64,000 nt of DNA, taken from positions 62,001-126,000 of the forward strand of contig WGLL01000002.1 in assembly GCA_016125585.1 (NCBI GenBank), given 5' to 3'. The stretch is from Caulobacter sp. (GTDB lineage: Bacteria > Pseudomonadota > Alphaproteobacteria > Caulobacterales > Caulobacteraceae). A model generated the notes under the pieces. It was not told the DNA's origin and ran no database searches. It saw only the letters and a list, made by a program, of their open reading frames with translations. Positions 55,633 through 64,000 of this stretch are shown in pieces (the stretch's first letter is position 1; each line of letters starts with the position of its first letter). A program made the position numbers and the translations under genes.

Positions 55633-56871
55633 TCAGGCCGCGCCGTCCCGCTTGTCGCGCTTGGCGGCGACCCGCAGGCGCAGGGCGTTGAGCTTGATGA
55701 AGCCGGCGGCGTCGCGGTGGTCATAGGCCACGGCGCCCTCCTCGAAGGTCACCAGGTCCTGGTCGTAGAGGCTGTAGGGGCTGGTGCGGCCGATGATGGT
55801 GACATTGCCCTTGTAGAGCTTGACCCGCACCTGACCGGTGACCTTCTGCTGGCTCTGGTCGATGGCCGCCTGCAGCATCTCGCGCTCGGGGCTGAACCAG
55901 AAGCCGTTGTAGATGATCGAGGCGTACTTCGGCATCAGCTCGTCCTTCAGGTGCATGGCGCCCCGATCCAGAGTGATGCTTTCGATGCCCCGGTGGGCGG
56001 CCAGCAGGATGGTCCCGCCGGGGGTCTCGTAGACGCCGCGGCTCTTCATGCCGACAAAGCGGTTCTCTACCAGATCCAGACGGCCGACGCCGTTGTCATG
56101 GCCCAGTTCGTTGAGCTTGGTCAGCAGGGTGGCCGGCGACATCGCCTCGCCATTGATGGCCACGGGGTCGCCGCGCTCGAAGTCGATGGTGAAGATGGTC
56201 GGCGCATCCGGGGCGTCTTCCGGCGCCAGGGTGCGCATATGGACGAACTCGGGGGCCTCGACCGCCGGATCTTCCAGCACCTTGCCCTCGGAGGATGAGT
56301 GCAGAAGGTTGGCGTCGACGCTGAAGGGGGCCTCGCCACGCTTGTCCTTGGCGATCGGGATCTGGTGCTTCTCGGCGAACTCCAGCAAGGCTTCGCGGCT
56401 GCGGAACTCCCATTCCCGCCAGGGGGCGATGACGTGGATGTCGGGCTCGAGGGCGTAGTAGCCGATCTCGAAGCGGACCTGGTCGTTGCCCTTGCCGGTG
56501 GCCCCGTGACAGACGGCGTCGGCCCCCATCCGCCGGGCGATCTCGATCTGCTTCTTGGCGATCAGCGGCCGGGCGATGGAGGTGCCCAGCAGATACTGGC
56601 CCTCATAGACGGTGTTGGCCCGGAACATCGGGAAGACGTAGTCGCGGACGAACTCCTCGCGCAGGTCCTCGACGAAGATGTTCTCCGGCTTGATGCCGAG
56701 CAGCAGGGCCTTCTCGCGGGCCGGGGCCAGTTCCTCGCCCTGGCCGAGGTCGGCGGTGAAGGTGATGACCTCGGCGCCGTATTCGGTCTGCAGCCATTTG
56801 AGGATGATCGAGGTGTCGAGCCCTCCGGAATAGGCGAGTACGACCTTCTTGATCTTCTTGTCGGCGGCCAC
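55633..56871 (-). CDS. argG: Argininosuccinate synthase
   Basis: A 412-residue enzyme. [18 protein letters not shown] is the ATP-pyrophosphatase loop, followed by [15 protein letters not shown] and the citrulline/aspartate-binding block [15 protein letters not shown]. It condenses citrulline and aspartate to argininosuccinate in arginine synthesis. The start codon is GTG at 56871 (MAADKK). Transcribed alone, divergent from nothing close: 89 bp to the DUF1287 gene upstream. Confidence 0.97.
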   Translation of the reverse strand: MAADKKIKKVVLAYSGGLDTSIILKWLQTEYGAEVITFTADLGQGEELAPAREKALLLGIKPENIFVEDLREEFVRDYVFPMFRANTVYEGQYLLGTSIARPLIAKKQIEIARRMGADAVCHGATGKGNDQVRFEIGYYALEPDIHVIAPWREWEFRSREALLEFAEKHQIPIAKDKRGEAPFSVDANLLHSSSEGKVLEDPAVEAPEFVHMRTLAPEDAPDAPTIFTIDFERGDPVAINGEAMSPATLLTKLNELGHDNGVGRLDLVENRFVGMKSRGVYETPGGTILLAAHRGIESITLDRGAMHLKDELMPKYASIIYNGFWFSPEREMLQAAIDQSQQKVTGQVRVKLYKGNVTIIGRTSPYSLYDQDLVTFEEGAVAYDHRDAAGFIKLNALRLRVAAKRDKRDGAA

Positions 56872-56960
56872 GGGCGGCGTCCTTCCAGCGGTAAAACAGT
56901 CTCTGCGCCTTCAAGGGCGCCGCGTCGCCAGGGTCAAGCCCGACGGGGCGGATATCTGCA

Positions 56961-57590
56961 TCAGCCGGGCGAAACCGCCGCCGGCGGCAGGCGGAAATGG
57001 CCGGCCAGGTCGGCCAGCGCCTGGGGCGGTTCCAGCCGGGCGCCGCCGCCGTTGTTCTGCACGATCAGCGGCCGCCCAAGGCTGTCGTGGCGGCCGGTGG
57101 CGATCAGGATATGGGGGTAGTGGCCCGGCAGCAGCCGCTGGGTGATCAGGTCGCCGGCCCGCCAGGGGGTGTCCGGAGGCAGAGCCGCGCCCCGGCGGCG
57201 GAAGAAGGTCTCCAGGTTGGGCACCCGGCGGTGGTCGATGTTGCGGTCGGGCGCCTTGAGGCCCCAGTTGCGCGGATAGGCGGCGAAATGGGCGGCCATG
57301 TCCTCATGCACCAGCCGCTGCAGGTCGAGGCCGAAGGCGGTGCGATAGGCGCGGATGACGACATCGCTGCAGACGCCGCGATCGATGGGCACATCGCCGC
57401 CCGGATAGTCCAGCCGCCGGTAGGCGGGGTCATAGGTGACGGTGCGGCCGATCTGGCCCCTCGCGGCGGCGACCAGTTTCTCGCCCCAGGTCGCGGCCGG
57501 CGGGGTGGCGGCGGCGCGGCAGCCGGGGGCGCCCAGGACAGGAACGGCGAGGGCGGGGAGGGTCAGGAGCAGGGCGCGGCGGTCGAACAT
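56961..57590 (-). CDS. Exported DUF1287 protein
   Basis: A 209-residue protein starting MFDRRALLLTLPALAVPVLG, with a signal of lipoprotein-like shape ending in Cys (GAPGC). The DUF1287 domain shows YPGGDVPIDRGVCSDVVIRAYR (catalytic Cys), HFAAYPRNWGL and LPGHYPHILIATG (catalytic His), an NlpC/P60-like cysteine-peptidase arrangement. Members are likely cell-wall or amide hydrolases. The start at 57590 gives the signal; a longer one at 57611 is less likely. Lies between argG and mocA, all leftward. Confidence 0.82.
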   Translation of the reverse strand: MFDRRALLLTLPALAVPVLGAPGCRAAATPPAATWGEKLVAAARGQIGRTVTYDPAYRRLDYPGGDVPIDRGVCSDVVIRAYRTAFGLDLQRLVHEDMAAHFAAYPRNWGLKAPDRNIDHRRVPNLETFFRRRGAALPPDTPWRAGDLITQRLLPGHYPHILIATGRHDSLGRPLIVQNNGGGARLEPPQALADLAGHFRLPPAAVSPG

Positions 57591-57641
57591 CGGTCGATGA
57601 GGCGCGGCCAATGCGGCGAAGCCGGGGCGGGGCGGCGCCGA

Positions 57642-58262
57642 TCATGTGGAGCCGGAAAGCAGATCCAGGTCGCCGGGCCGGTCAATGTCGCGCAACACGC
57701 CCTCGTCGCCCGTCATGACCAGCGCCAGACGACCGCCGAGCGTCTTCAGCAGGACCCCGGCGCCCTGGTCGCCGGTCAGGGCCATGATCGACTCGAACAG
57801 CGGGCGGGTGATCAGCACCGGATGGCCCCGCTGCCCGCCCACGGCCGGGGCAGCCGCCAGATGGTCGGGGCTCAGGGCGCCGGCCAGATCGGCGGCGATC
57901 GCGGGGGGGACCAGCGGCATGTCTCCCAAATAAACAAACAGTCTGTCTGTATCATCGAAAACCGCCGCCACCCCGGCCCTGAGCGAGGCGGACAGGCCCT
58001 GATCGTGGTCGGCTGCATGAACCACTGCCAGCCTGTCCGAGACGCCGGATCGATCGGCGAAGGCCCGGGCGGCGAGGGTCACCGGTTCGGCGTTCGCGCC
58101 GGTGACCAGGATCACCCGCCGGGCCGGGGCGGCGAAGGCCGCGGCCAGGGCGGCGTCGAGCAATACCCCGTCCCGCCAGGGCGCCAGCAGCTTGGGGCCG
58201 CCGAACCGGCGGCCCGAACCGGCGGCCAGCACCAGGGCCTCGCAGCTTTCCTCTGTCGCCAT
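57642..58262 (-). CDS. mocA: Molybdenum cofactor nucleotidyltransferase (MocA/MobA-like)
   Basis: A 206-residue NTP transferase. [20 protein letters not shown] is the nucleotide-binding loop, [13 protein letters not shown] holds the metal-binding Asp, and [15 protein letters not shown] follows. It matches MocA-type enzymes that attach CMP to molybdopterin for xanthine-oxidase-family enzymes. The divergent moaA gene 30 bp away supports a molybdenum cofactor role. Confidence 0.86.
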   Translation of the reverse strand: MATEESCEALVLAAGSGRRFGGPKLLAPWRDGVLLDAALAAAFAAPARRVILVTGANAEPVTLAARAFADRSGVSDRLAVVHAADHDQGLSASLRAGVAAVFDDTDRLFVYLGDMPLVPPAIAADLAGALSPDHLAAAPAVGGQRGHPVLITRPLFESIMALTGDQGAGVLLKTLGGRLALVMTGDEGVLRDIDRPGDLDLLSGST

Positions 58263-58291
58263 GGCGCCTTCCCCCCTATTCTGGACGGGAC

Positions 58292-59350
58292 ATGACGCCC
58301 TACGACGCCCCCCCCGCGCAAGCGCCTGTTTCGACGCCCGTTCCGGAAACGACCCCGGACGCGCTGCTCGACGCCTTCGCGCGGCGGGTGTCCTACCTGC
58401 GGGTGTCGGTCACCGACCGCTGCGACCTGCGCTGTGTCTACTGCATGGCCGAGAAGATGGTGTTCCTGCCCAAGGCCGAGGTCCTCAGCCTGGAGGAGCT
58501 GGAGCGGATCGCCTCGGTGTTCATCGGCCTGGGGGTAAGGAGGCTGCGGCTGACCGGCGGCGAGCCGCTGGTGCGCAAGGGTTTCATGGGGCTGGTGGAG
58601 GCCCTGTCGCGGCGGCTCGACGGGGGCGGGCTCGAGGAACTGACCCTGACCACCAACGGCACCCGGCTGGCGCATCATGCGGCGGACCTGGCCCGGCTTG
58701 GCGTCAGACGGATCAATGTCTCCCTCGATACGCTCAAACCCGATCTGTTTCGCACCCTGACCCGGGGCGGCGACCTGGGCCAGGTGCTGGCCGGGCTGGA
58801 GGCGGCCCGCGCCGCCGGCATCGCCTGCAAGATCAACACCGTGGCCCTGGCGCGGGACAACGCCGACGAGATCCCGGCCATGATCCAGTGGGCGCACGGC
58901 CTTGGCATGGACCTGACCCTGATCGAGACCATGCCGCTGGGCGAGATCGAGGGCGACCGCACCGACCAGTACCTGTCGCTGACCGACCTGCGGATCCGGC
59001 TGGCCAGCTTCTGGACGCTGCAGGACCTGCCGCTGTCGACGGGGGGGCCGGCCCGCTATCTGCGCATCGCCGAGACCGGCGGGCGGCTGGGGCTGATCAC
59101 CCCGATGAGCCATAATTTCTGCGAGTCCTGCAACCGGGTGCGGCTGACCTGCACCGGCACCCTGCACACCTGCCTGGGACAGGACGACGCCACCGATCTG
59201 CGCGCCCTGATGCGCGGCGGGGCCAGCGACGATGACCTAGCCGGGGCCATCCGCGCGGCGGTGATGGGCAAGCCGAAGGGGCACGATTTCCGCATCGGGG
59301 CCGGCGAGGGGCCGGCGCTGACGCGGCATATGTCGACGACGGGGGGCTGA
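58292..59350 (+). CDS. moaA: GTP 3',8-cyclase MoaA
   Basis: A 352-residue radical SAM enzyme. The N-terminal cluster motif [16 protein letters not shown] and the C-terminal cluster motif [20 protein letters not shown] bind two [4Fe-4S] clusters; [13 protein letters not shown] binds SAM. The C-terminal Gly-Gly needed for activity is present (STTGG). It converts GTP to 3',8-cyclo-7,8-dihydro-GTP, the first step of molybdopterin synthesis. First of the moaA-moaD-moaE-moaB-moaC run; moaD begins 1 bp after its stop. Confidence 0.97.
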   Translation: MTPYDAPPAQAPVSTPVPETTPDALLDAFARRVSYLRVSVTDRCDLRCVYCMAEKMVFLPKAEVLSLEELERIASVFIGLGVRRLRLTGGEPLVRKGFMGLVEALSRRLDGGGLEELTLTTNGTRLAHHAADLARLGVRRINVSLDTLKPDLFRTLTRGGDLGQVLAGLEAARAAGIACKINTVALARDNADEIPAMIQWAHGLGMDLTLIETMPLGEIEGDRTDQYLSLTDLRIRLASFWTLQDLPLSTGGPARYLRIAETGGRLGLITPMSHNFCESCNRVRLTCTGTLHTCLGQDDATDLRALMRGGASDDDLAGAIRAAVMGKPKGHDFRIGAGEGPALTRHMSTTGG

Positions 59351-59351
59351 C

Positions 59352-59591
59352 GTGGCCCGGGTGCTGCTGTTCGGCCGGCTGGCCGATGTCGCCGGCTGGC
59401 GGGAAAGGACCATCGAGGCGGCCAGTCTGTCGGCGCTTCGCACCGCGCTGGCAACCGCCGACCCGGGTCTTGGCGAGGCCCTGGCGGGCCCTTCGGTGCA
59501 GGCGGCGGTGGACAAGGCTCTGGTGCGGGGCGATGCGGCCCTGACCCCGGCCAGCGAGGTCGCCTTCCTGCCGCCGATGAGCGGGGGCTGA
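59352..59591 (+). CDS. moaD: Molybdopterin synthase sulfur carrier subunit MoaD
   Basis: A 79-residue ubiquitin-like protein. VLLFGRLADVAGWRE opens the fold and FLPPMSGG ends with the Gly-Gly that becomes a thiocarboxylate. It donates sulfur to precursor Z through MoaE. The start codon is GTG at 59352, directly after moaA. Confidence 0.93.
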   Translation: MARVLLFGRLADVAGWRERTIEAASLSALRTALATADPGLGEALAGPSVQAAVDKALVRGDAALTPASEVAFLPPMSGG

Positions 59592-59597
59592 GCCGGC

Positions 59598-60086
59598 ATG
59601 GCCGTGGTCCTGCAGAGCCAGCCGTTCGATCCGGGCCAGCTGCTTGGCGGCTTCTGCCCAAACCGCCGCGAGACCGGGGCGGTGGCCAGTTTCACCGGCC
59701 TGGCCCGGGCCGAGCACGGCGCGGCCCTGACTCTGGAGCTGGAGGCCTATCCCGGCTTCACCGATGCGGCCATCGAGGCGATGGCGGCGGGGGCGGCGAA
59801 ACGGTTTGACCTTCAGGACTGGCTGATCGTGCATCGCACCGGCCCCATCGCGCCGGGCGAGGCGATCGTCTTTGTCGCCACCGCCGCCGGTCACCGCCGG
59901 GCGGCCTTCGAGGCCTGCGACCATCTGATGGACTGGCTGAAGAGCCGCGCGCCCTTCTGGAAGAAGGAACACGGCCCGGACGGCGCCCGCTGGATCGAGC
60001 CGACCGACCACGACCGGCGCGACGCCGCCCGCTGGGATGATCCATTCTTCGACACGCCCGCCGAGCGGGCTGCTCAGGATGACTGA
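59598..60086 (+). CDS. moaE: Molybdopterin synthase catalytic subunit MoaE
   Basis: A 162-residue protein. GAVASFTGLAR, LELEAYPGFTDAAI, VHRTGPIAPGEAIVFVATAAGHR and KSRAPFWKKEH are the MoaE blocks, including the catalytic Lys. With MoaD it turns precursor Z into molybdopterin. The last 13 residues (FFDTPAERAAQDD) are not part of the family: their codons are the left arm of a dispersed repeat (60046-60083). Starts 6 bp after moaD. Confidence 0.94.
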   Translation: MAVVLQSQPFDPGQLLGGFCPNRRETGAVASFTGLARAEHGAALTLELEAYPGFTDAAIEAMAAGAAKRFDLQDWLIVHRTGPIAPGEAIVFVATAAGHRRAAFEACDHLMDWLKSRAPFWKKEHGPDGARWIEPTDHDRRDAARWDDPFFDTPAERAAQDD

Positions 60087-60152
60087 CAGCGGCGGGCTTT
60101 CAAAATAGAAGTCAGGCTGAGCAGCGGCCAGGCGGCCGCATGTCGAAGCCCG
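60046..60152. repeat. Paired inverted repeat (CTTCGACACG family) overlapping the moaE end
   Basis: Left arm 60046-60083 (TTCTTCGACACGCCCGCC to CTCAGGATGAC) and right arm 60111-60152 (GTCAGGCTGAGCAGC to TGTCGAAGCCCGC), imperfect reverse complements with 27 bp between. The left arm lies inside the moaE coding sequence and contains its stop. Same family as 44849-44962 and 22426-22467. Confidence 0.8.
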
Positions 60153-60170
60153 CACAACGCTGGAGACATC

Positions 60171-60716
60171 ATGAGCCTGACCATTGGCGGCAAGATCGAC
60201 GAGGCCTGGGCCTTCAAGCCGGTGCGGGTGGCGGTGCTGACCGTCTCCGACACCCGTGACGAGGAGAGCGACACCTCCGGCCATCTGCTGGCCGGGCGGG
60301 TGACCGGCGCCGGGCATGAGCTGGCCGACAAGGCGATGGTCAGGGACGACGTCGCCGCCATCCGCCAGCAGATCCGCCGCTGGGTCGCCTCGGGCGAGGT
60401 CGACGCCATCGTCACCACCGGGGGCACCGGCCTGACCGGGCGCGATGTGACGCCCGAAGCGGTCCGCCCCCTGCTGGACAAGGAGATCGACGGCTTTTCG
60501 GTGATCTTCCACCTGGTCAGCTATCAGACAGTGGGGCTGTCGACCCTGCAGTCGCGGGCCCTGGCCGGCATCGTCGGCGGGGTGTTCGTCTTCTGCCTGC
60601 CCGGATCGAACGGCGCGGTGAAGGATGGCTGGGACAAGGTCATCGCCGCCCAGCTCGACAGCCGCCACAGGCCCTGCAACATGGTCGAGCTGATGCCGAG
60701 GCTGATGGAGTCATGA
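60171..60716 (+). CDS. moaB: Molybdenum cofactor biosynthesis protein B
   Basis: A 181-residue MoaB/Mog-like protein. [18 protein letters not shown], the [17 protein letters not shown] loop and the [17 protein letters not shown] block are typical. It is thought to adenylylate molybdopterin before molybdate insertion. Its stop overlaps the moaC start (ATGA). Confidence 0.93.
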   Translation: MSLTIGGKIDEAWAFKPVRVAVLTVSDTRDEESDTSGHLLAGRVTGAGHELADKAMVRDDVAAIRQQIRRWVASGEVDAIVTTGGTGLTGRDVTPEAVRPLLDKEIDGFSVIFHLVSYQTVGLSTLQSRALAGIVGGVFVFCLPGSNGAVKDGWDKVIAAQLDSRHRPCNMVELMPRLMES

Positions 60717-61189
60717 GCCGGCTGTCGCATCTCGACGACCAGGGCCGGGCCCGGATGGTCGATGTCACCGGCAAGGCGGACACCGTGCGGGAGGCGACCG
60801 CCAAAGGGCTGGTGCGGATGGACCCGGCGGTGCGGGACCTGGCCCTGTCGGGGGGCGCGGCCAAGGGCGATGTGATCACCACCGCTGAACTGGCCGGGGT
60901 GATGGCCGCCAAGCGCACCAGCGAGCTGATCCCGCTGTGCCATCCGCTGGTCCTGAGCAAGATCGGGGTGACGGTGACGGCTCATGACGCCGGCTTCGAG
61001 GTTTCCGCCACGGTGCGCACCACCGGCCCGACCGGGGTGGAGATGGAGGCCCTGACCGCCGTCTCGGTCGCCTGCCTGACCCTCTACGACATGCTGAAGG
61101 CGGCCGATAAGGGCATGGTCATCGACCAGGTGCGGCTGATGGAGAAGACCGGCGGCAAGTCGGGGGACTGGGTCCGCGACGAGGGGTAG
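60713..61189 (+). CDS. moaC: Cyclic pyranopterin monophosphate synthase MoaC
   Basis: A 158-residue enzyme. [16 protein letters not shown], the active-site [15 protein letters not shown] and [20 protein letters not shown] are diagnostic. It converts the MoaA product to cyclic pyranopterin monophosphate. Last gene of the cluster; the gap that follows is filled with repeats. moeA is not in the window. Confidence 0.96.
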   Translation: MSRLSHLDDQGRARMVDVTGKADTVREATAKGLVRMDPAVRDLALSGGAAKGDVITTAELAGVMAAKRTSELIPLCHPLVLSKIGVTVTAHDAGFEVSATVRTTGPTGVEMEALTAVSVACLTLYDMLKAADKGMVIDQVRLMEKTGGKSGDWVRDEG

Positions 61190-61245
61190 GGGCAGGCGCG
61201 GTTGCCCAGTCTGGAGGGTTGTGGAGCGGGCATTGCCGCCCACAA

Positions 61246-61368
61246 CCGTCACCACCGGACTTGTTCCGGTGGTCCATTGACGCGATCGGTTGAAGGTGAG
61301 GCCGGCTGCAGCGGGCCGTCTTTGGGTCCCGCGCGTATGGACCGCCGGAACAAGTCCGGCGGTGACGG
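61246..61368. repeat. REPIN-like paired inverted repeat, copy E (opposite orientation)
   Basis: Arms 61246-61277 and 61337-61368, with 59 bp between. The stems are ACCACCGGA/TCCGGTGGT on the left and ACCGCCGGA/TCCGGCGGT on the right: compensating changes keep each hairpin paired. The spacer reads backward relative to copies A-D: the right arm is preceded by CGCGTATGG and the left followed by CCATTGACGCG, so this copy is inverted. Confidence 0.85.
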
Positions 61369-61412
61369 AAGCGGAGGGGGCGAGGGGCAACCCCGCGCGG
61401 CCCAAACCTGTC

Positions 61413-61546
61413 CCGTCATCCCGGAAAGCGCACGCCGCTTGTCCGGGAGCCAGGGACCGCAGCGCATGGCCTGCAAGGCAGCGTTTGATAGCCAGACTCT
61501 TCACCCCCTGGGTCCCGGATCGCCCTGCGGGCGTCCGGGATGACGG
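61413..61546. repeat. GTCATCCCGGA-type paired inverted repeat
   Basis: Left arm 61413-61458 (CCGTCATCCCGGA... GGGACC) and right arm 61510-61546 (GGGTCCCGGA... TCCGGGATGACGG) share outer 13-bp inverted ends. Its interior differs from the REPIN-like copies. It stands directly after copy E. Confidence 0.75.
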
Positions 61547-61594
61547 AAGAGTGGGCGAAGGGCGGCGTCTTCGCCACGCCACCGCCAGACTCCC

Positions 61595-61921
61595 TCACCC
61601 CGGCTTGCGCGCGGCCTTCTCGGCGACGCCGGAGGTTCCCTCGCGGGCGGTGAGGACGGCGGCGACCTCGTCGGGGGAGACGCCGGCGGCGGCGAGCAGG
61701 GCCAGCAGGTGGTAGAGGACGTCGGCGGCCTCGGCGGTCAGGGCGGCGCGGTCGCCGCTGGTGGCGGCGATGGCGGCCTCGACGGCCTCCTCGCCCAGTT
61801 TCTTGGCGGCCAGTTTCGGGTCGGCCAGCAGTTTCGCCGTCCAGCTGGCGGCCGGATCGGCGCCCCGGCGGGCCTCAATGGTCGCCCACAGGCGGTCGAG
61901 GGTGTCGGAAAGCTCGCTCAT
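61595..61921 (-). CDS. hisE: Phosphoribosyl-ATP pyrophosphatase
   Basis: A 108-residue MazG-like enzyme. [21 protein letters not shown] and [18 protein letters not shown] carry the metal-binding Glu and Asp residues. It hydrolyses PR-ATP to PR-AMP in histidine synthesis. It is not fused to hisI. Its ATG overlaps the hisF stop (ATGA). Confidence 0.95.
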   Translation of the reverse strand: MSELSDTLDRLWATIEARRGADPAASWTAKLLADPKLAAKKLGEEAVEAAIAATSGDRAALTAEAADVLYHLLALLAAAGVSPDEVAAVLTAREGTSGVAEKAARKPG

Positions 61922-62688
61922 GCCGCCGTCTCCAGTCGCACAGGCAGTCCCGCCGCCGCCATGGCCTGCTTGGCCCCGGCGATAGTGACCTCGCCGAAGT
62001 GGAAGATCGAGGCCGCCAGCACTGCGTCGGCGTGGCCGTCGCGCACCGCCTCGACCAGATGCCGCACCTCGCCGGCCCCGCCGCTGGCGATCACCGGCAC
62101 CGCCGCCGCCTCGGTCACCGCCCGCAACAGGCCGATGTCATAGCCGGTTTTGGCCCCGTCGCGGTCCATCGAGGTCAGCAGGATCTCGCCCGCGCCCTTT
62201 TCCACCGCCAGGGCCGCGTAGTCGATGGCGTCGAGCCCGACATCGCGGCGGCCGCCATAGGTGAAGACGCCCCAGCCGCCGGTGTCGCGGCTCTTGGCGT
62301 CGACGGCGCAGACCACCGCCTGGCTGCCGAAGGCGTCGGCCAGGCGGCTGATCAGGTCGGGGTCCTCGACCGCGGCGGTGTTGACGCTGACCTTGTCGGC
62401 CCCGGCCCGCAGCAGCCGGCGGGCGTCCTCGACCGTGCGCACCCCGCCGCCGACCGAGACCGGCATGAAACAGACATCGGCGGTGCGGGCGATGACCTCG
62501 AGAATGGCGCCGCGGCCCTCGCTGCTGGCGGTGATGTCGAGGAACATCAGCTCGTCGGCCCCGGCGGCGTCATAGGCCGTGGCCTGCTCCACCGGATCGC
62601 CGGCGTCGCGCAGGGCCAGGAAGTTGACCCCCTTGACCACCCGGCCGTCCTTGACGTCCAGGCAGGGAATGACCCGGACCTTCAGCAT
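61918..62688 (-). CDS. hisF: Imidazole glycerol phosphate synthase subunit HisF
   Basis: A 256-residue TIM barrel. [18 protein letters not shown] (catalytic Asp11), [19 protein letters not shown] and [17 protein letters not shown] (second catalytic Asp) are present. With HisH it makes imidazole glycerol phosphate and AICAR. It overlaps hisA by 7 bp. Confidence 0.97.
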   Translation of the reverse strand: MLKVRVIPCLDVKDGRVVKGVNFLALRDAGDPVEQATAYDAAGADELMFLDITASSEGRGAILEVIARTADVCFMPVSVGGGVRTVEDARRLLRAGADKVSVNTAAVEDPDLISRLADAFGSQAVVCAVDAKSRDTGGWGVFTYGGRRDVGLDAIDYAALAVEKGAGEILLTSMDRDGAKTGYDIGLLRAVTEAAAVPVIASGGAGEVRHLVEAVRDGHADAVLAASIFHFGEVTIAGAKQAMAAAGLPVRLETAA

Positions 62689-63407
62689 GCGGCGACGGTC
62701 AGGGCGCGGGCCGGGTCGATGGCCCCCTCATAGAGGGAGCGGCCCAGCACGCAGCCGGCGATGGCGGCGCCCTTGCGGGCCTTGAGCAGCTCGATGTCCG
62801 TGACACTGGCCACCCCGCCCGAGGCGATGACGGGAATGGAGACGGCGTCGGCCATCTCCCCGACCTGGGCGACATTGACCCCGGTCATGGCCCCGTCGCG
62901 GCCGATGTCGGTGACGATCAGGGCGGCGACCCCGGCGTCCTCGAAGCGGCGGCCGAGATCGACGGCGTCCATCTGCGAGGTTTCCAGCCAGCCTTCAGTG
63001 GCGACCTTGCCGTCCCGGGCGTCGATGCCGACGGCGATCTGCTCGGGCCATTCGGCGGCGGCGGCGCGGACCAGCTCGGGATCGCGCACGGCGACGGTGC
63101 CGAGGATGACCCGCGAGACCCCGGCCTCGATCCAGGCCTCGATCTGTTTCATGTCGCGGATGCCGCCGCCCAGCTGCACCGGCAGGGAGACCGCCTGCAG
63201 GATGGCCTCGACCGCCTCGATATTGACCGCCCGGCCCTCGACCGCGCCGTTGAGGTCGACGACATGCAGCCAGGTGAAGCCCTGCTTCTGGAACTGGCCG
63301 GCCTGGTCGGCGGGCGAGGTGTTGAACACCGTTTCCTTGTTGAGGTCGCCGTGCAGCAGCCGCACGCAACGGCCGTCCTTCAGGTCGATCGCCGGGTAAA
63401 GGATCAC
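62682..63407 (-). CDS. hisA: ProFAR isomerase HisA
   Basis: A 241-residue TIM barrel. [19 protein letters not shown] (catalytic Asp8), VQLGGGIRD and [14 protein letters not shown] (second Asp) are the family blocks. It isomerises ProFAR to PRFAR. ATGA overlap with hisH; 7-bp overlap with hisF. Confidence 0.97.
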   Translation of the reverse strand: MILYPAIDLKDGRCVRLLHGDLNKETVFNTSPADQAGQFQKQGFTWLHVVDLNGAVEGRAVNIEAVEAILQAVSLPVQLGGGIRDMKQIEAWIEAGVSRVILGTVAVRDPELVRAAAAEWPEQIAVGIDARDGKVATEGWLETSQMDAVDLGRRFEDAGVAALIVTDIGRDGAMTGVNVAQVGEMADAVSIPVIASGGVASVTDIELLKARKGAAIAGCVLGRSLYEGAIDPARALTVAAC

Positions 63408-64000
63408 GCCGCATACTCCAGGAAATTGGCCAGCAGCTTCAGGCCGGCGGCTTGCGACTTCTCGGGGTGGAACTGCACCCCCATCACATTGTCACGCGAC
63501 ACCGCCGCGACGAAGGGGCCGCCGTGGTTGCTGGTGGCGGCGATGTCGCCCGGGTCGGCCGGATCGAAGACATAGCTGTGGGTGAAATACATGTGCGGGG
63601 CCGGACCCAGGCCGGCGAACAGGGCATGGGACGGAACCAAGGTGTTCCAGCCCATGTGCGGCACCTTGAAGCTCGGGTCCGACGGGGTCATGCGGCGCAC
63701 CTCGCCGGGAATCCAGCCGAGGCCGGGCGTGGGGCCGAACTCGAGCCCCTGCTGGGCCAGAAGCTGCATGCCGACGCAGACCCCGAGGAAGGGGACGGCG
63801 CGGCGCATGGCCGCCTCGGTCAGGGCCTCGATCAGGCCGTCTCGGGCGGCGAGGGCGGCCATGCAGGCGCCGAAGGCCCCGACGCCGGGCAGCAGGACGC
63901 GGTCGGCCCGGCTCACCTGTTCGGGATCGCCGGTGACCAGCACGGTCGGGGGCGAGGTCAGAGTCGCGGCGGCCTTCAGCAGGGCCTTCTCCGCCGAGCG
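63404..64000 (-). CDS. hisH: Imidazole glycerol phosphate synthase subunit HisH (5' end off the right edge)
   Basis: A glutamine amidotransferase. The open frame continues to the window edge with [12 protein letters not shown], which matches the N-terminal GNLRSAEKAL region of HisH, so only about a dozen N-terminal residues are missing. [15 protein letters not shown], the nucleophile block [10 protein letters not shown] (catalytic Cys) and [10 protein letters not shown] (His and Glu) complete the triad. It feeds ammonia to HisF. A GTG at 63943 is not the real start. Confidence 0.96.
   Translation of the reverse strand, partial: RSAEKALLKAAATLTSPPTVLVTGDPEQVSRADRVLLPGVGAFGACMAALAARDGLIEALTEAAMRRAVPFLGVCVGMQLLAQQGLEFGPTPGLGWIPGEVRRMTPSDPSFKVPHMGWNTLVPSHALFAGLGPAPHMYFTHSYVFDPADPGDIAATSNHGGPFVAAVSRDNVMGVQFHPEKSQAAGLKLLANFLEYAA

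Larger units (their letters stand above)
61190..61594. other. Intergenic region holding two inverted-repeat elements and no gene
   Basis: The 405-bp gap between convergent moaC and hisE contains REPIN-like copy E (61246-61368) and a second, unrelated paired repeat (61413-61546). I see no credible gene, only read-through frames over the repeats. Confidence 0.75.

Noticed and set aside
57642..61189. Molybdenum cofactor cluster considered as a newly acquired island
   Set aside because: Base composition and codon use look like the rest of the window and no integrase, tRNA or flanking direct repeat is present; it reads as an ordinary chromosomal operon.

Overview
This is a GC-rich alphaproteobacterial chromosome segment, best explained as a member of the Caulobacteraceae (Caulobacter/Phenylobacterium/Brevundimonas group). 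The main reasons are a CtrA-box-containing replication origin lying between a DUF299/ppsR-type kinase gene and hemE, exactly the Cori neighbourhood of Caulobacter; gapR, a TacA-like sigma-54 activator and a lone motA; perfect parS sites beside parAB-rsmG-mnmG-mnmE; and dispersed palindromic repeats typical of these genomes. I cannot fix the genus from the sequence alone.

Layout, left to right. 1-9.1 kb: a leftward cluster running from a PlsC-like acyltransferase through tsaE, amgK (N-acetylmuramate kinase), murU (uridylyltransferase) and addB into addA, preceded by an M3 peptidase and a Tat-exported esterase. 9.1-13 kb: tacA-like regulator, gapR with a co-translated basic partner, a HAD phosphatase and rpmJ. 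13-22.4 kb: exported hydrolases and lipoproteins, lytic transglycosylase, MFS transporter, motA, mnmC and a creatininase-family enzyme. 22.4-28.5 kb: parB, parA, rsmG, mnmG, mnmE and a DUF6489 gene, all leftward, with three perfect parS sites. 28.6-37.5 kb: dienelactone hydrolase, quinone oxidoreductase, then smr-mltA-tim44, secB, and the leftward dnaQ-coaE-aroE-maf-ppsR row.

37.53-38.07 kb is the probable chromosomal origin: TTAA-N7-TTAA CtrA boxes, DnaA-like boxes and AT-rich patches in an otherwise GC-rich intergenic gap. Genes then run rightward: hemE-hemH-hemJ-rho. 42.7-55.6 kb is mixed: FAD oxidoreductase behind a perfect palindromic operator, DUF1330 protein, lone ABC ATPase, zf-CHCC protein, PEP-mutase-like enzyme, serine hydrolase, a triple TonB_C-like secreted protein, polA and several small genes. 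55.6-64 kb: argG, a molybdenum-cofactor cluster (mocA divergent from moaA-moaD-moaE-moaB-moaC) and a his operon (hisH-hisA-hisF-hisE) that runs off the right edge.

The window is mostly housekeeping chromosome. I see no phage, IS element, CRISPR array, tRNA or rRNA, and no obvious new defence or biosynthetic system. The most interesting non-coding signals are the origin architecture, the parS trio (one inside the mnmG coding sequence), and several families of paired inverted repeats. One of these families (five copies) behaves like REPINs, with covarying hairpin arms and an asymmetric spacer found in both orientations; another supplies the last codons of moaE.
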